Assembly (NCBI GenBank): GCA_023055355.1
Contig: JALJCS010000029.1
Span: 3,782,001-3,846,000 of the forward strand
DNA from: Agelaius tricolor
Lineage: Eukaryota > Chordata > Aves > Passeriformes > Icteridae
DNA length: 64,000 bases
Reading direction: 5' to 3'
Part shown: positions 23,108 to 36,200 of the stretch, piece by piece
Numbering within the stretch: position 1 is the first letter of the stretch
Layout of the letters: each line of letters opens with the position of its first letter
The notes under the pieces: model-generated
Told to the model about the DNA's origin: nothing
What the model saw: the letters and a program-made list of their open reading frames with translations, nothing else
Database searches by the model: none
Position numbers and translations under genes: made by a program

Positions 23108-23818
23108 CTCTGGGGTGGGTGGGAGGTTGCAGGATGATCCCCTTGCAGGTTTGGTGGGAAGGGGAGGACAGAAGGTGCAGTGACACCCTGGGCAAAGGGC
23201 TGTGCCACCCACGCTGCCAGGGGAGGCTGCTGGGAGGCACCGTGGGGCTGCTGAATGAGCGCGCCGGGGACGTGTCAGCTCTTCCTCCTCTCAGCTTCCC
23301 CGCGCGGCGCCAACTGTCAGTAATTTAACAAACGTTTTGTAAATAAATGTGGCATTCGGACAGCTGTCACCGTGCCTGTTATAAACACTCCCTTTGTCAC
23401 GAAAAGCTGGCAGCACTGCTCCGTTCCCCCTGCAAAGGCAGCCACCACTGCCAGTTAGCTCCCGAATCCAGGGCTGTCAAGGCATCACATGCTGGGCGGT
23501 GGCTGGGACACCATGGCTTTGCACAGGGAGCCTGGTGAGGCACTGCCAGGGCCTGGTGAGAAGGCAGCTTGTGCATCTCAGAAATAAATAAATGGCCTGA
23601 GCAGTGAGCAAGAAAACCCATCTGAATGTGGTCATAGGGCTGGTTCCCAGCCAGGAGCCCGGGCAGCCCAGCTGCAGTGCTGGTGGTGGCACTTGGTTCA
23701 GCTGCTGTCTCATCCCAGCTCCATGGGAAGCTCTGATAGGATCAGAGGGGGAGCTCAGCCAGCCCCAGGATCTGATGTGCCAAGGGAGTGATTTGGCACC
23801 AACGTTGTGAACGCTTTG
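23108..23818. other. Intron: unique DNA, possible regulatory block
   Basis: The part at about 23255-23420 is repeat-free and mixes a small CpG-rich patch (gagcgcgccggggacg, ccccgcgcggcgcc) with AT-rich sequence (gtaatttaacaaacgttttg). This texture could mark a conserved element. No exon is recognised. Confidence 0.35.
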
Positions 23819-23932
23819 CACTCTGAGCAACCTGGTTTAGTGGAAGGTGTCCCTGCCCGTGGCAGGGAGTTGGATTGAGATGAGCTTTAAGATTGCATCC
23901 GTTACCCAAACCACTCTGGAATTCTGTGAAAA
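23819..23932 (+). mobile_element. CR1 LINE 3' tail fragment
   Basis: The last ~110 bp of CR1 are recognisable: ctctgagcaacctggtttag, then ggaaggtgtccctgcccgtggc, then ttacccaaaccactctgg and aattctgtga. Confidence 0.9.
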
Positions 23933-24121
23933 ATGGGCTACTCACTCACCAGGGTTTGGTTTTGGTAAATTTGGAGTCTCTGGGACTGGTTAGATTTGAG
24001 TGGTGAGATCAGCCCTTGGAGATCTGCCTTCTGTCCATCAGTTTTGCTCTGATAGCACACTTGTCCTATCAGAGCAGATTCAACACCTTCAGGCAGTCAG
24101 GAGGCTTCTCCTACTAATGCA

Positions 24122-24298
24122 CAGGACTGGCACAGGTTGTCCAGAAAAGTTGTGGCTGCCCCAGCCCTAGAAGTGTCCAAGGCCAGCTTGGAGCAACCTG
24201 GGATAGTGGAAGGTGTCCCTGCCCATGGCAGGGGGTGGAATAAGATGATCTTTAAGGTCCCTTTCATCCCAAACCACATTGGGATTCTATGGACCTGG
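24122..24298 (+). mobile_element. CR1 LINE 3' fragment
   Basis: It reads ggactggcacaggttgtcca, gaaaagttgtggctgcccca, a ggccagcttggagcaacctg stretch, a gtgtccctgcccatggcagg stretch, and gatgatctttaaggtccctt, then a ggattctatgg tail. Only about 190 bp from the previous CR1 tail in the same orientation, but they are separate truncated insertions because both contain the same 3' end. Confidence 0.92.
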
Positions 24299-26189
24299 AG
24301 AAGGGATGCTGTTACGTTTCTCCTTGCTGGGAATTCTTGAGTCTGTGCTGCTTTTCTGTTCTCATCTTTCCGGGCCCTGAAGCTCCAAACCCCCTTTCCC
24401 TGGATTTTCTGTCCTGGTGCAGGGTGGTTTAACTTCCAGCTGTCAGCACCTAAGGCCTGGCCGTGCTGCAGCACTGGGTGATGCAGACAGTACAGAAATC
24501 AGCACATGACATCTCTCTCCCTCTAAGCTGCTGTAAAATTAGCTTCATCTCAAGTGGCAGAAAATGATCATATCCTCGCTTGAGGGCGATGAAGAATATT
24601 CCTGAGTCACTGCTAGTGATGAAACAGGCAGAAAATCCAGAGTGATACACAGCTGCCCACTCAGTTCTAATCGCTGAGGCCATTTGCTGCTGCAGAGCCT
24701 TAAGACACAGCTTCCTCCTCCTCTCCCTCCCTTTCATCCATCACTCCCCATAGAGGCCAGGGCTGCAGATCCCAGCAGGAGCAGAGCAATTTCCCGTCCC
24801 ACCAGCGAGGCTGCAGGCTGTGAGCAGCTTGTCCTCTTTCCCTGCTCCCCTGAGACGAGAGGAGGGGGTCAAAGCTTCCCTTTCTTAAAGGAATCTGAGG
24901 AAAAATATGGAGCCTGTCCTCCTCAGGTTTCCTCCTTCCACACTGTGATCCTGCAGTCTGGGAAAAACTCTACTCTGAGCTCAGCCTCCTCTCCACAAAT
25001 TTTCCCTGCTGTCTCTCTGAAGCAGCTGCTGTGCCCACGAGGATATTTCCTTTTTGTCTTTCTCCTGCATCAGCTTTAGTTCAAAGCCATCTCCCCAGAT
25101 TTTTATGTCTTGGATAAAGCCACCCTCTTCCCTACAACTGCCAGCTCAGTGCTTGGGAAGCCTCTTGCCAAAATTGCTGGCGACTAAGGCCAAAAAACCC
25201 CTTCAAAACAGGGATGATCAGAAGCAAAGTGCTGTAATCCTTCTTTTCCTTGCATATGCTTCCTGACAGCATGGTAAGGGGAAGGACTCCTTGAAGGATG
25301 CTTCCTGCAAACCCTGTCCTGCCAATTCCCCCCATTTTCAGATGGGAAGCCCCCCATACTCCAGGAGCAGGTTGGAGGTTCTGAATTGCCTCCTCCTTCT
25401 GCTTTTCCGTGTGGCTCTATCACCTGGTTCAGCAGCATTTAGAGGGAAAACCGAAACAATCCTCCAGTTCATGCAGGTGTTTGAATGAACACTCTGTTCT
25501 CCAGTCAGGGCTTGTCAGTATTTATCCCTTAACCTGGTTTTCAGATGTTCTCTATCCTGCAGATTTGCAGGATATGCTATTCACACAGAGCTCTCCTGGT
25601 GTCAGACTTCTGCTAGGATCGCTTCGCCGCTCCCGCCAGCCTGCCACGGGAATTAAACAGCGCTGGCAGCAGAACAGGGAAAAATGTGTCAGAGCAGGGC
25701 TTCTGCCAGTGTCAAGTAAAAATATTGCACCAGCTCACTTCCCCCCCAGAAACTGCTGCACCAGCGCGAGATTCCCGCACTGGTCCACCAAACCTGGGCA
25801 GTTTTCTGTGAAAAAATCCTGCTCCCTTCCATAGTCCCAGAATGCTCTGCAGGCTGGGCAGTTATTTGTCAGCACAAGCAGGTGCAGAGCTGCAGGACAT
25901 GGGCTGAGCATCTCGCTTTGCTGGTTATTCCAGCACACAGCCGCTTCATCCTCCCGTCAGGCAGCACCAGCAGCTTAATTTCCTGTTTTCCTCATATCTT
26001 TCCTCAAAAAACACAGTCTGGATGGTGTGTTTTGGGTAAGGTTCAGCGGGGGAAGCAGGAGAGCAGTGTCAAAATGAGTATAGGGCTGGGAATTTAGGGG
26101 TTGAGTGTTATAACAAAGCACCCCCTGAGCACAATTCGTTCTGCACGTGTCAGCCATCGGCGCATACAGAGACCAAATTTGTGTGTGTT
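24299..26189. other. Intron: unique DNA
   Basis: No exon or transposon is recognised. The stretch at about 24480-24690 is repeat-free and carries an AP-1-like TGAGTCA; it is a possible regulatory block, unproven. Confidence 0.4.
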
Positions 26190-26252
26190 TATCATGGGAT
26201 CATAGAAATGCTCGGGCTGGAAGGGGCCTTAAAGATAATCTAGTGCCAATCC
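26190..26252 (-). mobile_element. Short CR1 LINE 3' tail, minus orientation
   Basis: The reverse complement of the CR1 terminus: gggatcatagaaatgctcgg followed by gctggaaggggccttaaaga and taatctagtgccaatccc. About 60 bp only. Confidence 0.8.
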
Positions 26253-26969
26253 CGAATATGTAAAAAGAAATCTATATTTATATGCAAAAATTTTAAAGAT
26301 TTTTTTAAAAAAGATAAATATGTGTTTATATTTACATACCCTGTGAACAAAGGTACAAGTGGGGAGGAGTAATTCATGCAGATACCTGGTGGGAGAGGCA
26401 GTACAGAGGGATAAAGCCAGGGGAGATAGAGCAGATGGGCAAGCCTGGATGCCACAGCTATGCCCTGGAAAAGTGTTTCTGTGGAAAGGCAGCACTGGGG
26501 GCTCCTTTCAGGAGGGGTGAGGGGACAAGCCTGTTGGTGAATGCTCCAATCTTTTCTCCTGGACCTGCCAACTGCTGCTTGTTTCCCCTGCTGCGAGTCT
26601 GAAACCATCCTGCTAACCTCTGGCAAAATCAGAGGATAACAAGGATGGAAGGTTGACTTTGTTTGTGGCATTCAGTTATTTATTTTTTCCCTGGCTTGGA
26701 AAGGAAGAAATAAAGTTGGATTTCAAGTGGGGTTGTTGCAGTAATGGAGGAAAATGAGATCTGCTCGTCAGCTGCCTTCTCCTTCCTCATGTCCCCATAA
26801 ATAACCCTCCTCACTCAGAGTCAGCTCAGCTCCTACACAAGGGACAGAGATGGCTCTGGGCTCCTATTTTTTTGCAGTGGCTGGAGGGTTCCTTCCCTTC
26901 TCTTTCCTGCCTGCTGTTCCCCTCCTCAGAGCCCCCTCCTTCCAAGGGCTGCTGTCAGGTCAAGCAGTT
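26253..26969. other. Intron: unique DNA
   Basis: AT-rich start (26262-26335), then ordinary unique sequence. No exon recognised. Confidence 0.4.
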
Positions 26970-27246
26970 TCCCTTGCCCGATGGACCAAAGGGGAATGGC
27001 TTCCCACTGCGAGAGGGCAGGGTTAGGTGGGATATTGGGATGAAATTCCCAATCCCTGGGAGGGTGCTGAGGCCCTGGCATGGGTTGCCCAGAGAAGTTG
27101 TGGCTGCCCTGTCACTGAAAGTGTTCCAGGCTAGGTTGGATGGGGCTTGGAATAACCTGGGATAGTAAAAGGTGCCCCTGGCGGGGGGATGGGACTGGAT
27201 GACCTTTAAACTTGCAACCCAAACCACTCTGTGATCCCATGGTTCC
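26970..27246 (+). mobile_element. CR1 LINE 3' fragment
   Basis: One of the longer CR1 copies here. It includes aaaggggaatggcttcccac, cagggttaggtgggatattg, ggttgcccagagaagttgtg, a ttggatggggcttggaataa stretch and the terminus caacccaaaccactctgtga. 5'-truncated and non-coding. Confidence 0.92.
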
Positions 27247-30200
27247 AAGGATTTTTGGCTAGGTTTGACATGCAGTTTAGCTTTGCTGTCTGTAGCTCAT
27301 CTGCCTTAAAGTCATTCACATCTTCTTTGTGGATGCATGGAAGAGAGGTCCAGGTGTCTCTTTTCCCCTTCACCATTCCTGCTGGCTTTTGTCAATCAGC
27401 TGCCTGGTTTTGGTCAGGTTTTACAGAGAGGTTACATTCCTACAACTCCCATGAAAACAGTAAAGCTTTGAGAGACCTCATTATTCCTCTGAAGTAATGA
27501 CAGAACGAGCTCAACTCTTGTACGAGACACCCGAGAATCCACGTGGGTGCTGGTTATGTGCAAAACTCAAGGGAAGAGGGAGCTCCAGCCTGAGCTTGCA
27601 TCATTTAAGGTTTAAAATGTGTAGAAAAACACCCTTCTTCCATGCAATGTGTAGAACTGCTCATTAAATGCAGCAAGGAGTGCAGGTGGGGAGGGGTTGA
27701 GCGCTCCAGATTGTGCGTAAGGAAAACTGCAGAGCTGATGTTGTGTTGGTGGAGAGAAGCTGCCAGTCCTGGTGTCAAGGAGAAGAAACAAAAGCTCAGG
27801 GCTTTGTGCTTAATTCTCCTGCTCTCAAATGGGGGATGCTGCACTGAGCTCAGCTGAATGGGAAGGCTGCAACAGCTGGTGGCTGTGGCATTGCTGGAAC
27901 GGGCTGGCTCACCCTTCCCTCTGCTTAGAAAAAAAAAAATAAAGGCAAAAAAAGGCATAAGAGCGCTGACAAAAAAAAAATAATAAAGCCGGTAACTCGC
28001 TTTCCAGAAGTTCCTAATGCTGCAAGAGGCAAAGCACTGGAGATAAAAGAAATATAAAAGCGAGGGAAAGAGGGAAAAAATGCATTTATGAGCTCTCAAA
28101 CTAACAGCATGCAACTCTCATATTATTTTTCCTCCTTAGCCTTTGAAACAGAACAACGGCCTGGAGCCTTCTCGGCAGATGGACAATGTGCGTGCCTTAA
28201 CCACTTAACAGCCATTAGCCTAATTTCACGTACTGGAGCCAAATTAAATAATAAGTAAGAGGCTATGAAAAGCTGGTTTGGAGGCTGCGTTACTGCCTTT
28301 CACTTGATAACCTTCTCATAAACAGATGCTCTCTCTCTACCCTATTAACCTTGTCTGAGAGTGGGGAGGGGGCTTCGGTGAGGCAAACAAGCCAGACCTT
28401 GGTGGGGAGGGGGCAGATGTGGGGGCCCTGCCTGTTTTGGAGGCTCCTCTCATTTTTGTCCCCGATGCCCTGGCCCTGGAGAGGGCCCTGAGCAAAGAGC
28501 CCGTTCTGCGGTTGCGCCCAGGTCACTGGAACGTGCCAAATGATTCATCTTGATCAGCGAGTCCATCTGTACCTGCTGGGCGAGGCTGCACCACCCGGAG
28601 CTGATTTTGTGGACAAATCTGCTTTACTTGGAGGAGAGGGGAGATGGTGCTGATAGACAGGAAAGGGGAGGTGGCCACGAGGCTCAGTGCCTAATCCCTC
28701 CCTGGTTTTGGTCGGGGGTGCTGCTGCCTCCTCCGTCCTCACTCTGCCACCAGCTCACCCTTTCCAATGAAGGCATTTTGCTGCTCTTTGCCTCTTTCCC
28801 CCCTGCACTGAAATAGAAACAAAAGTACTTGCCTAAGCTCTGGGACTTTGGGAATATTAGTTTGCAAAATGCTTTTGACGCTGCTCTAGTGCTGGGAGGG
28901 TGAGGCATGTGCAGGTGTGTGCAGAAAAGGTGTGCTGCATTTCCTCCTGGCTGTAAAGGTTTGGGAGTGGCTGCCCTATTTCCTCACCACCCCCCACTAA
29001 CTCCTGCTCTGTGCCTTGCGCCTCAACTTTAGACCTTTAGAAGTTTTCAGGGGATTATAGATGACCGTGCAGCTATTTTTGGTGAAAGCTTTTATTTATT
29101 AAAAAGCCATCTTCCCTCATTAAGAAGATACATTGATGGGAAATAGATGAGCAGCTCTATTACTGGCGTCTGGCGTGCCGGGCCAGCCCGGGGCCGCTGA
29201 GATCGTTTTGTGCCCTCCCTTGATGCAAGAAATGCCTTGAATGGAGCCAAGAAAAATTTGGTGCAGGAACCACCTAAAATTTGCTGCATCAGTCATCCCC
29301 TCACCCCGCCTGCAGCATCCAAGGGCTCTGGATAGATGTGGGAAGGTTTGGTGCAAGATTTCCTGCAGTTCCTTGGTGCCGGCAGCAACTTGACTTTGCT
29401 TCCGTGTTGGTTTTCCTCCTTTGTCTGAGTTGTCACACAGGCTCTGATTTCATATGCAAAATCCATCCTCTGACTGGCACGGAGGCCGATAAAGCCGGGG
29501 TTCTTTTAAGTTTACTTCATTTTAATCCAAGTAGGAGTCAATGATTTGCTGCCTGTGGTGAGGACGTTTGGAAAGGCTTTGTGCTGAGTGGATTCTCTGA
29601 GGTTCAGATGAGGATGAATCTCATTTTCCTGTGGCCTTTCCCTCCGTGGGGCACTCGCAGCGCCCCTCTCCCGTACCTGGCTGCCTATCTGCACTAGACT
29701 TGCAGGTACTTAATGTCTTTGAGCCATCTGTTCCTCTGTCAAATTTAGTTAAAATTGGCCAAAGGCTTCACAAATTATTGGGGAAGATTGCTAGACAGGG
29801 GTGTGCAGGTGAAAAGCGCGATTGAATAAGCTCATCCCAGTAGGACTCAAGGCTAAAAATGTATGAGGGTATGTTATTTGGAGACAAGGCAGTTTGGAAA
29901 ATGGGATCCATATCCAACTTTTCCCCAGCATGAGAGATATTAGATTTGAGTCTATTTTTTGGTGCTGTAGAAAGCTCCTCATTGGAGATGGACTTTGCCT
30001 TAGGTTGGATGTGGTGCTTTATCTTTTATTTCTGGTAACGCATGGTTTCCTCTCCAAAATGAGCCCCATCCACGCTTTTCCAGAGCTCTGATCCTTACCC
30101 CAAGATGCTGCAGCTGTTTGCTGAACAACTCCTCCACCAAGGGCTGGGAGGGCTCTCTCAGCCTGAGTGAGACATGAACTGTGGGAGAGCAGTGTGCTCT

Positions 30201-33200
30201 TGCCAGAGACTGCTTCATCCATGTCTTAAACCCGGGTGCTTTGATTCTCTCTCATGGATGTCGTGATTCTGTGCTCCCAGTTAGATCCATCCAGAAATTC
30301 TGGCATCCAGAAATTAGGTATCTGATCCAAGCAGGTCTTAGGAAGAGAGAAGGACCAGCCCATCTCCCACAGTCCTGTCTGCTGTTGACTACAGGAGGAC
30401 ATGGGCTAAGGGGGAAGAGAGAAAAAGCAAAGGAACTGACAAAAATTCTGCCAAAAGCTTGATCCGTGAGTATTTCCATAGGAGCCCAGAAAAGGAAGGG
30501 CAGTCTGGGATACCTGTTCCTGTAACTGCAGGTGTCTGAGATGATGGATGCCTGTGTCTGAGCGTGTTTTTCCAGTCCCCCTTTGCAGTCACTGGGGAGC
30601 AATGGGCCTTTTTAGGGTGCAATTCATCCCAGTCTAAGGCAGGTGTCTAAAATAGGTCGGACAGATTGTGTCCTAGCAGTGCCTCTTTCTCTCCATTTGC
30701 TATGAAACGGGGTCCAAATGGTTGAACTTGGCTGGTGAGGTGATAAATCCCAACCCCAGCATTTAGAGGAAGTCACAGGATCAGAATAGAAAATATCCAA
30801 CATTGATCAGGTGTATTAGAGCCTCATGAGGGTGTTGAGCAGCAGGAAAACACCTGGTACTGCACTAAGCAGAAATAGGGGAAGAAATGGCTTTTTTGGT
30901 GAGTTGTTGCATCCTGAGTCCATTTAAATCTCATCCCTGAAACTTCCAGGAGACTCAGCTAAGCAATTCTGCATGTGGCTTGTCATTAGGTGCCTCACCC
31001 AGCAACCTGCAAGTTCATTAGTATTCTTTTTAGTGCTAACAAAATGTCTGAGCTGCATCTTTTCTGCATGAGAGGCTGAAACAGAGGCAGTAAAGGGAAA
31101 AATCCAACTCCAGCTCTATGGAGACCACCCAGAGCGGGTCCCTTCTGCCAGCAAAGCGCTGCTCGTGTCAGTGTGGCAAAACCGCAGGAGTACAATAAAA
31201 AACTCAACCCCAAAAGTAGTTGGGAAGAGAATTTCAGCTTTATAATTACATCTGCAGTGGGGTCTCTGCCAACGTGGCAGTTTGAGGCGAGGATCTTCCC
31301 ACCCTGTTGCAGCTGTTGCTGCAGAAATCCATGGGAGTGAACATCTGCAGGTGAAGAGCAGAGTGGAGGATCAGGTTACGGATGCTCCTGTTTCTCCTGC
31401 CTCTGTGGGAACCCATAGGGCTGCTTGGCTCTGCTTCCCGAGCTGGAAAATGTGGATCCAAGCTCTGTTTGTGGGTGAGGAGAAGGCAAAGCAGCACGAG
31501 GGCTGTGGCTGTGCCCTGCCTGCCTAAGAGGCTTCATTGATTTTTCTTTTCTTCAATGGAAACAGAACTGACATCCATTAACCGGCCTCCCGGCCTCTCC
31601 CGAGCCAGCCATGGAGGCAGCAAAGCCTTTATTGCTATTTTTTTTCCCCCTTTTCTCTTAGGCTTATGGGTTTCTCTCCTACTGCTCCTTGCTAATGCTC
31701 AGCAGCTCTGGCTGCAGCCTGGGGGATGCAGAGGGGTTGGAGAAATACGAGGTGGAAATGCAGCTCCCCTAATTTGACTTATTTCCCAGTGTGTTTTGGG
31801 AGACCCTCCCGTGCATTTAACCAGCTTAGACACCCACAGAGAGCTCTGTGAGATTTCCAGGGGGGAGATGGATGGGAGGAACCATCTCCTCTGGCTTTAT
31901 TTGGCAGCTCAGATGCTTTTTCCTCCCTTGGGAATGGAGCACAGCCAGGCTGTGAATAGTGGGGTGCAGTGTGGATTCTCGGGGTGTTGGCGGGCTCTGG
32001 GAAATGGGATTCTCCTCCTCCAAAGGGTCTAAAGGGTTTCATTTCCCTGCTTGGAATGTTTAATAGAGGCTGAGGGTGAGAGCTGAGGGGCTTGAGGTGA
32101 GCCAGGGTCTCCCTGCAGAGGTGGGATGCTGGTGGCTTCATCGTCTGTATCCTTCCCATCTCCTGGGGGTTGTCCCAAACCCTTGGGCAGTTGTTCAGGG
32201 GAAAAGATGTTTTCCTTTCTCAGAACCTGTGGATGGTGAAGAGAGCAAAAGCTGTGTATGGATGAAAATAGAGCTTTTAATTTCAAGTTTTGCAAAGTAA
32301 CTAATATATATTTAGCACTGTGTCTGTCTGTATGATATAGATTTATGAGCCTTATGTATATTTCATCCATACACACTTGATCTTAGACAATTAACGTCTC
32401 CTGAGTTCTTAGCAGAATTTTTTCCTTGGCATTCTCCTTATTTACTTCTTTTCCCCCTTACTTTGGGTGGGTTTGTTCCTCATCACTGTCACTGTGCAGC
32501 TCTCCAATAACTATGTTTTGTATTCAGTTGCAGAGTTTTCTTTGGAGGGTTGGTTTTTAATATACAGTTTATGAAGAAGCCTGATTTTTGGGAGCTGTCT
32601 ATGTTTACAGCAGAATATTTCTGCAGAGAAAGGGAAGGTCTCAGAAAAACAAAGGAACAAGGGGGAAAAAGAGATTATTGGGTCTTTTTGGCCAGTGAAC
32701 ACTGCAGAAATACCTTTGACATTTTCCCAGACTGATTAGACAGGTCTCGAGCTGACTCAGGTACTCGGTTTCCAAATGTCTCTGCCTGGACCAGACCTCA
32801 GCTGTGGATTTAATGGCAAACCTCTCATTACTATCCTGGCTGTGCTGTACCATTCCCTGCTGGAAAAACAGCCTAGGCTCTGGATTTTAATGAAGGAGTT
32901 GTTAATGCTGTGGTACACAGAAAGCTTCCACCTTTATTAGGGAAAGACAGGAGCTTCCTCTCTCCCCATCCCCATGTGCCTGGAAAACACTCACAGTACC
33001 CATGCACATTGATCCCTTTCCAGTCCTAGATGCTGGTGAAGTTAAAATCAGGATTCTGTTAAGGATGTTCTGTCCTTGGCATTCTGGGTGATTTTTTTTG
33101 GTGTTCATCTCACCAGCTGCTCCAGAGACTTGGTGGGACATGAGGTTGTGTGGAAGCACTGGGAGTGAATGTCCTGAACAGGAAAAAATTCACATGCTGG

Positions 33201-36200
33201 AAATGGAAGCACTGGGAGCTGTGGGCTTCGTGCTTGATTGCCTTTCTGATTGGTACTATAGAAAAAAATGCATTAGAGAAAGAATGTTTGATTTCAAGAG
33301 TGCTTGGGTGCCGACATCATCTCTGTTTGTTTTCCTTCCTTTAGCAGAAACCTTGTAAAATTTTTATGAAGCATTAATGGAACAGAGATTTCTTTTTCCT
33401 CAAGCAAATTTCCTGAGGTGAAGGTAATCCCTACAAGACCAGCCCAGTTCTGCACTCTTGAGCAATGCAGGACAAGGAGCGCTTTGGGGCAGCTCCCAGA
33501 GCATCCCTGATGTACTCCCCACCTGGGATTAGGAAGGGAAGGAAGGGTCCATCCTCATCCTGGTGTGTGTGGTGCTGTGGTTGTTGGCCCTGGAAGGACA
33601 AGCTGCTGGGAAGGATGAGGAGGAGGTGCAGGATGTGTTGAAAAAGTGAAGGGATACAAACGTGGATCATCAGGTCAGCATCAAAAACTAACCCTGAACT
33701 TGAGATTCACCTCTGCATTCACCTCTCAGTTTGTGGGGAAGGACATTTGAAGGTTAGTGAGCATCAAGGGGAGAAAAAGTGAAATATAACATCCCAGCCA
33801 TCCTCTCCTGGCATCCCTTCAGTGTGCTAGGAATGTGCTTGCAGGCAATAAACTGGTCAGAAGTGATGGATAAGAGGATTCTTCCATTTCTTTTTTTTTT
33901 TTTTTTAATTTTGTTTACATCTTCTGCGTTGAGTGCTGTCATCTTCCTTTGGAAGAGAAAGGCTAAGCTGGGATCAGGGCAAAAACTCAGAGGTTGTGGT
34001 TTCTCTGTCCAGCTCTGCCAGGGATTTCCAGCAGGACTGGTGGTAGAGATCTCATTTTACAACAGTGCCTCAAGCCATATCCCTTCAAGAGTTAGCTGGG
34101 TAAGAAGAGCAAACAAGCCCTGGCAGCAGCCCTGCAGAAAAGCATGGAAAACATCCAGCTCTGAGGAGCTTAATGGGAAGTTATTAGCTGGAATATCCTC
34201 CTTATTGTGGAGGCCGGGCTGCCTTATCATCCTGACAGCCCCGAGTAATTGATGTCCCTTCAGAAGGAAGGTGAGCAGAGGATTTGTGGCTCAGTGGGAG
34301 CTTTTGCTCTGCTTGACCTTCCCATTGGCTGAGGATTGTAACACTGCTGGTGCAGCCCTGGGAGCTGGGCATGGGGCACTGGCCAGGTCTGTGAGGCTCG
34401 GGATAGCAGAGAGTGAACTGAGGGCAAACGAGGACACCAATGGCTCCTGGTGGACATTTGGTCCTGTGTGGAGGCCTGGGCTCAAGTCCCGTGGCAGAGC
34501 AGGGAACATCCTGGCATGGGGAGTGGTTGCTCAGATTTGGAGGTGTGGGGTTATCCCTAGAGTTTGCCTAATTTGCTAAAAAATGGAGCTCAGAGCCCTG
34601 GGAAATTCAGAGCCCAGGCACAGATGAGTCCCATGATTATGAGTTAAAGGATATTTGCAGTTACTGTAGGTAATAGAACATAAACCTGCATCATCCCTGT
34701 GATGCTGGGAACACCTGGACAGGGCTGGCAGGGGCTGCTCCATCTGCAGCTTGGGACTTGTGCTCAAAGAAAGTTTCACAAGTTATTACAGAAATGGTCA
34801 AGACTTGTGTCAATGGTTCTGGAAGGGCTTTCACATCCTCAGGGTTTATTTTGACAGGAATGAGAAATAAATCAGAAGCTCCAAATGTTAACTCTTTCTG
34901 TTCTGGTCCCCATATGGCTCTTTGTTAAACTAGCCCACTTCATCCATTTTTTTCTGCACTTTCTTCAAATATGCAGTAGCAATCAAGGCAATTAACTATA
35001 ATTGCAGAGAGACTACCTTGTGAAGGCGGGCCGCAGAAATAGGCAGGTAATTACAAGGAGTTATAAATGGATGGTTATTTACATCAGGAGTGGTGCATGG
35101 GGATTCAGCTATCGGAAGTGGCAATTGGTGATTGAAGCACAGGGCAGTTGTCTGGGGTCATTTGTCCCAGATCCTGCTGTGCCCTGGCACCTGTCTGGTG
35201 TTGATCCTCTCCCTGTGCAACCCAGGGACTGCATGCCCGCCACCTCGGGACCATGAACAAGCTGCCAGGGTCTTTAGGAGAGCTCTGCTGTCTTCAAATG
35301 AAATGAAAAGATTATTTAATTAGGCACATCTCTGAAGACATGCGGACTTTGAGGGTGAGCTGTTGGATCTGGTTTCTGAGCTCCTCTGAGCTCCTCAGCA
35401 GCTCGGGGTGGGCTGATGTTGAGCAGCTACAGCAGCACCCAGAGCTGCCCCATTGCTGAGCTGACCTGTGCCTTACTCCCCCTTGCAGTTGTAGAGCTTC
35501 CTTCCTCTTATGGGATGAAAAACTGCCTTTTAGGTGTTCTTTTCCTTGGGAAATTCATGGGGCAGAAAGACCTGACTCACCTCTCAGTGCTCCTCATGCT
35601 TTAGGAACGTAACTTGGTTGTTACAAGGGCCAGCCACGTCTGTGTAGCTCGTGCTGTGCTTTTGTAGGGCTGACAGGAACCTCGTGTCACCCTGCTGCCA
35701 CTTCTCCCTGGAGGAGCACTTTGTAGGCATCATGCTCTACACTGAAATGATATTTTTAAACCAGATTTGAGAAGACTGTTAGGAATCAAGGAGGATACCT
35801 TTCCCATAGTAGTGACAAGCACCCTGAGGGAGGAACCACTGCGGGAGTGGCTCCAAGGAGCAGCACAGTCAGTCTCATTTCAGGAGACAAGGTACTTTGG
35901 TGGCAGGACATCTTGTCAGTTGTGTAGATTTCCTGGTCCTGGCATCCCCAGAGAGGTTTAAAATTTTTAGTGCCCTCTTGCTTGGATGTACTTAGCAACA
36001 AAGAGATTTCAATTATTTAAAGGTACAGGAAGACATGAAAGCCATTAGGAAGGGACCTGGTGCCCTCAGGAGATGTTACTGGCTTCTCCTCCAGCTTGTA
36101 GGACTGGCTGCAAACCCCAGCCCTGAATCAGGGGATGAAGTGAAGAACAGGTGAAAACCACCTTGAAATAAAGTTGGAGCTGGGTTTGGATTGGAATCCT

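Noticed and set aside
23819..24298. One longer CR1 element spanning both fragments
   Set aside because: Both fragments contain the same CR1 3' terminus, so they are two separate insertions and not parts of one copy.
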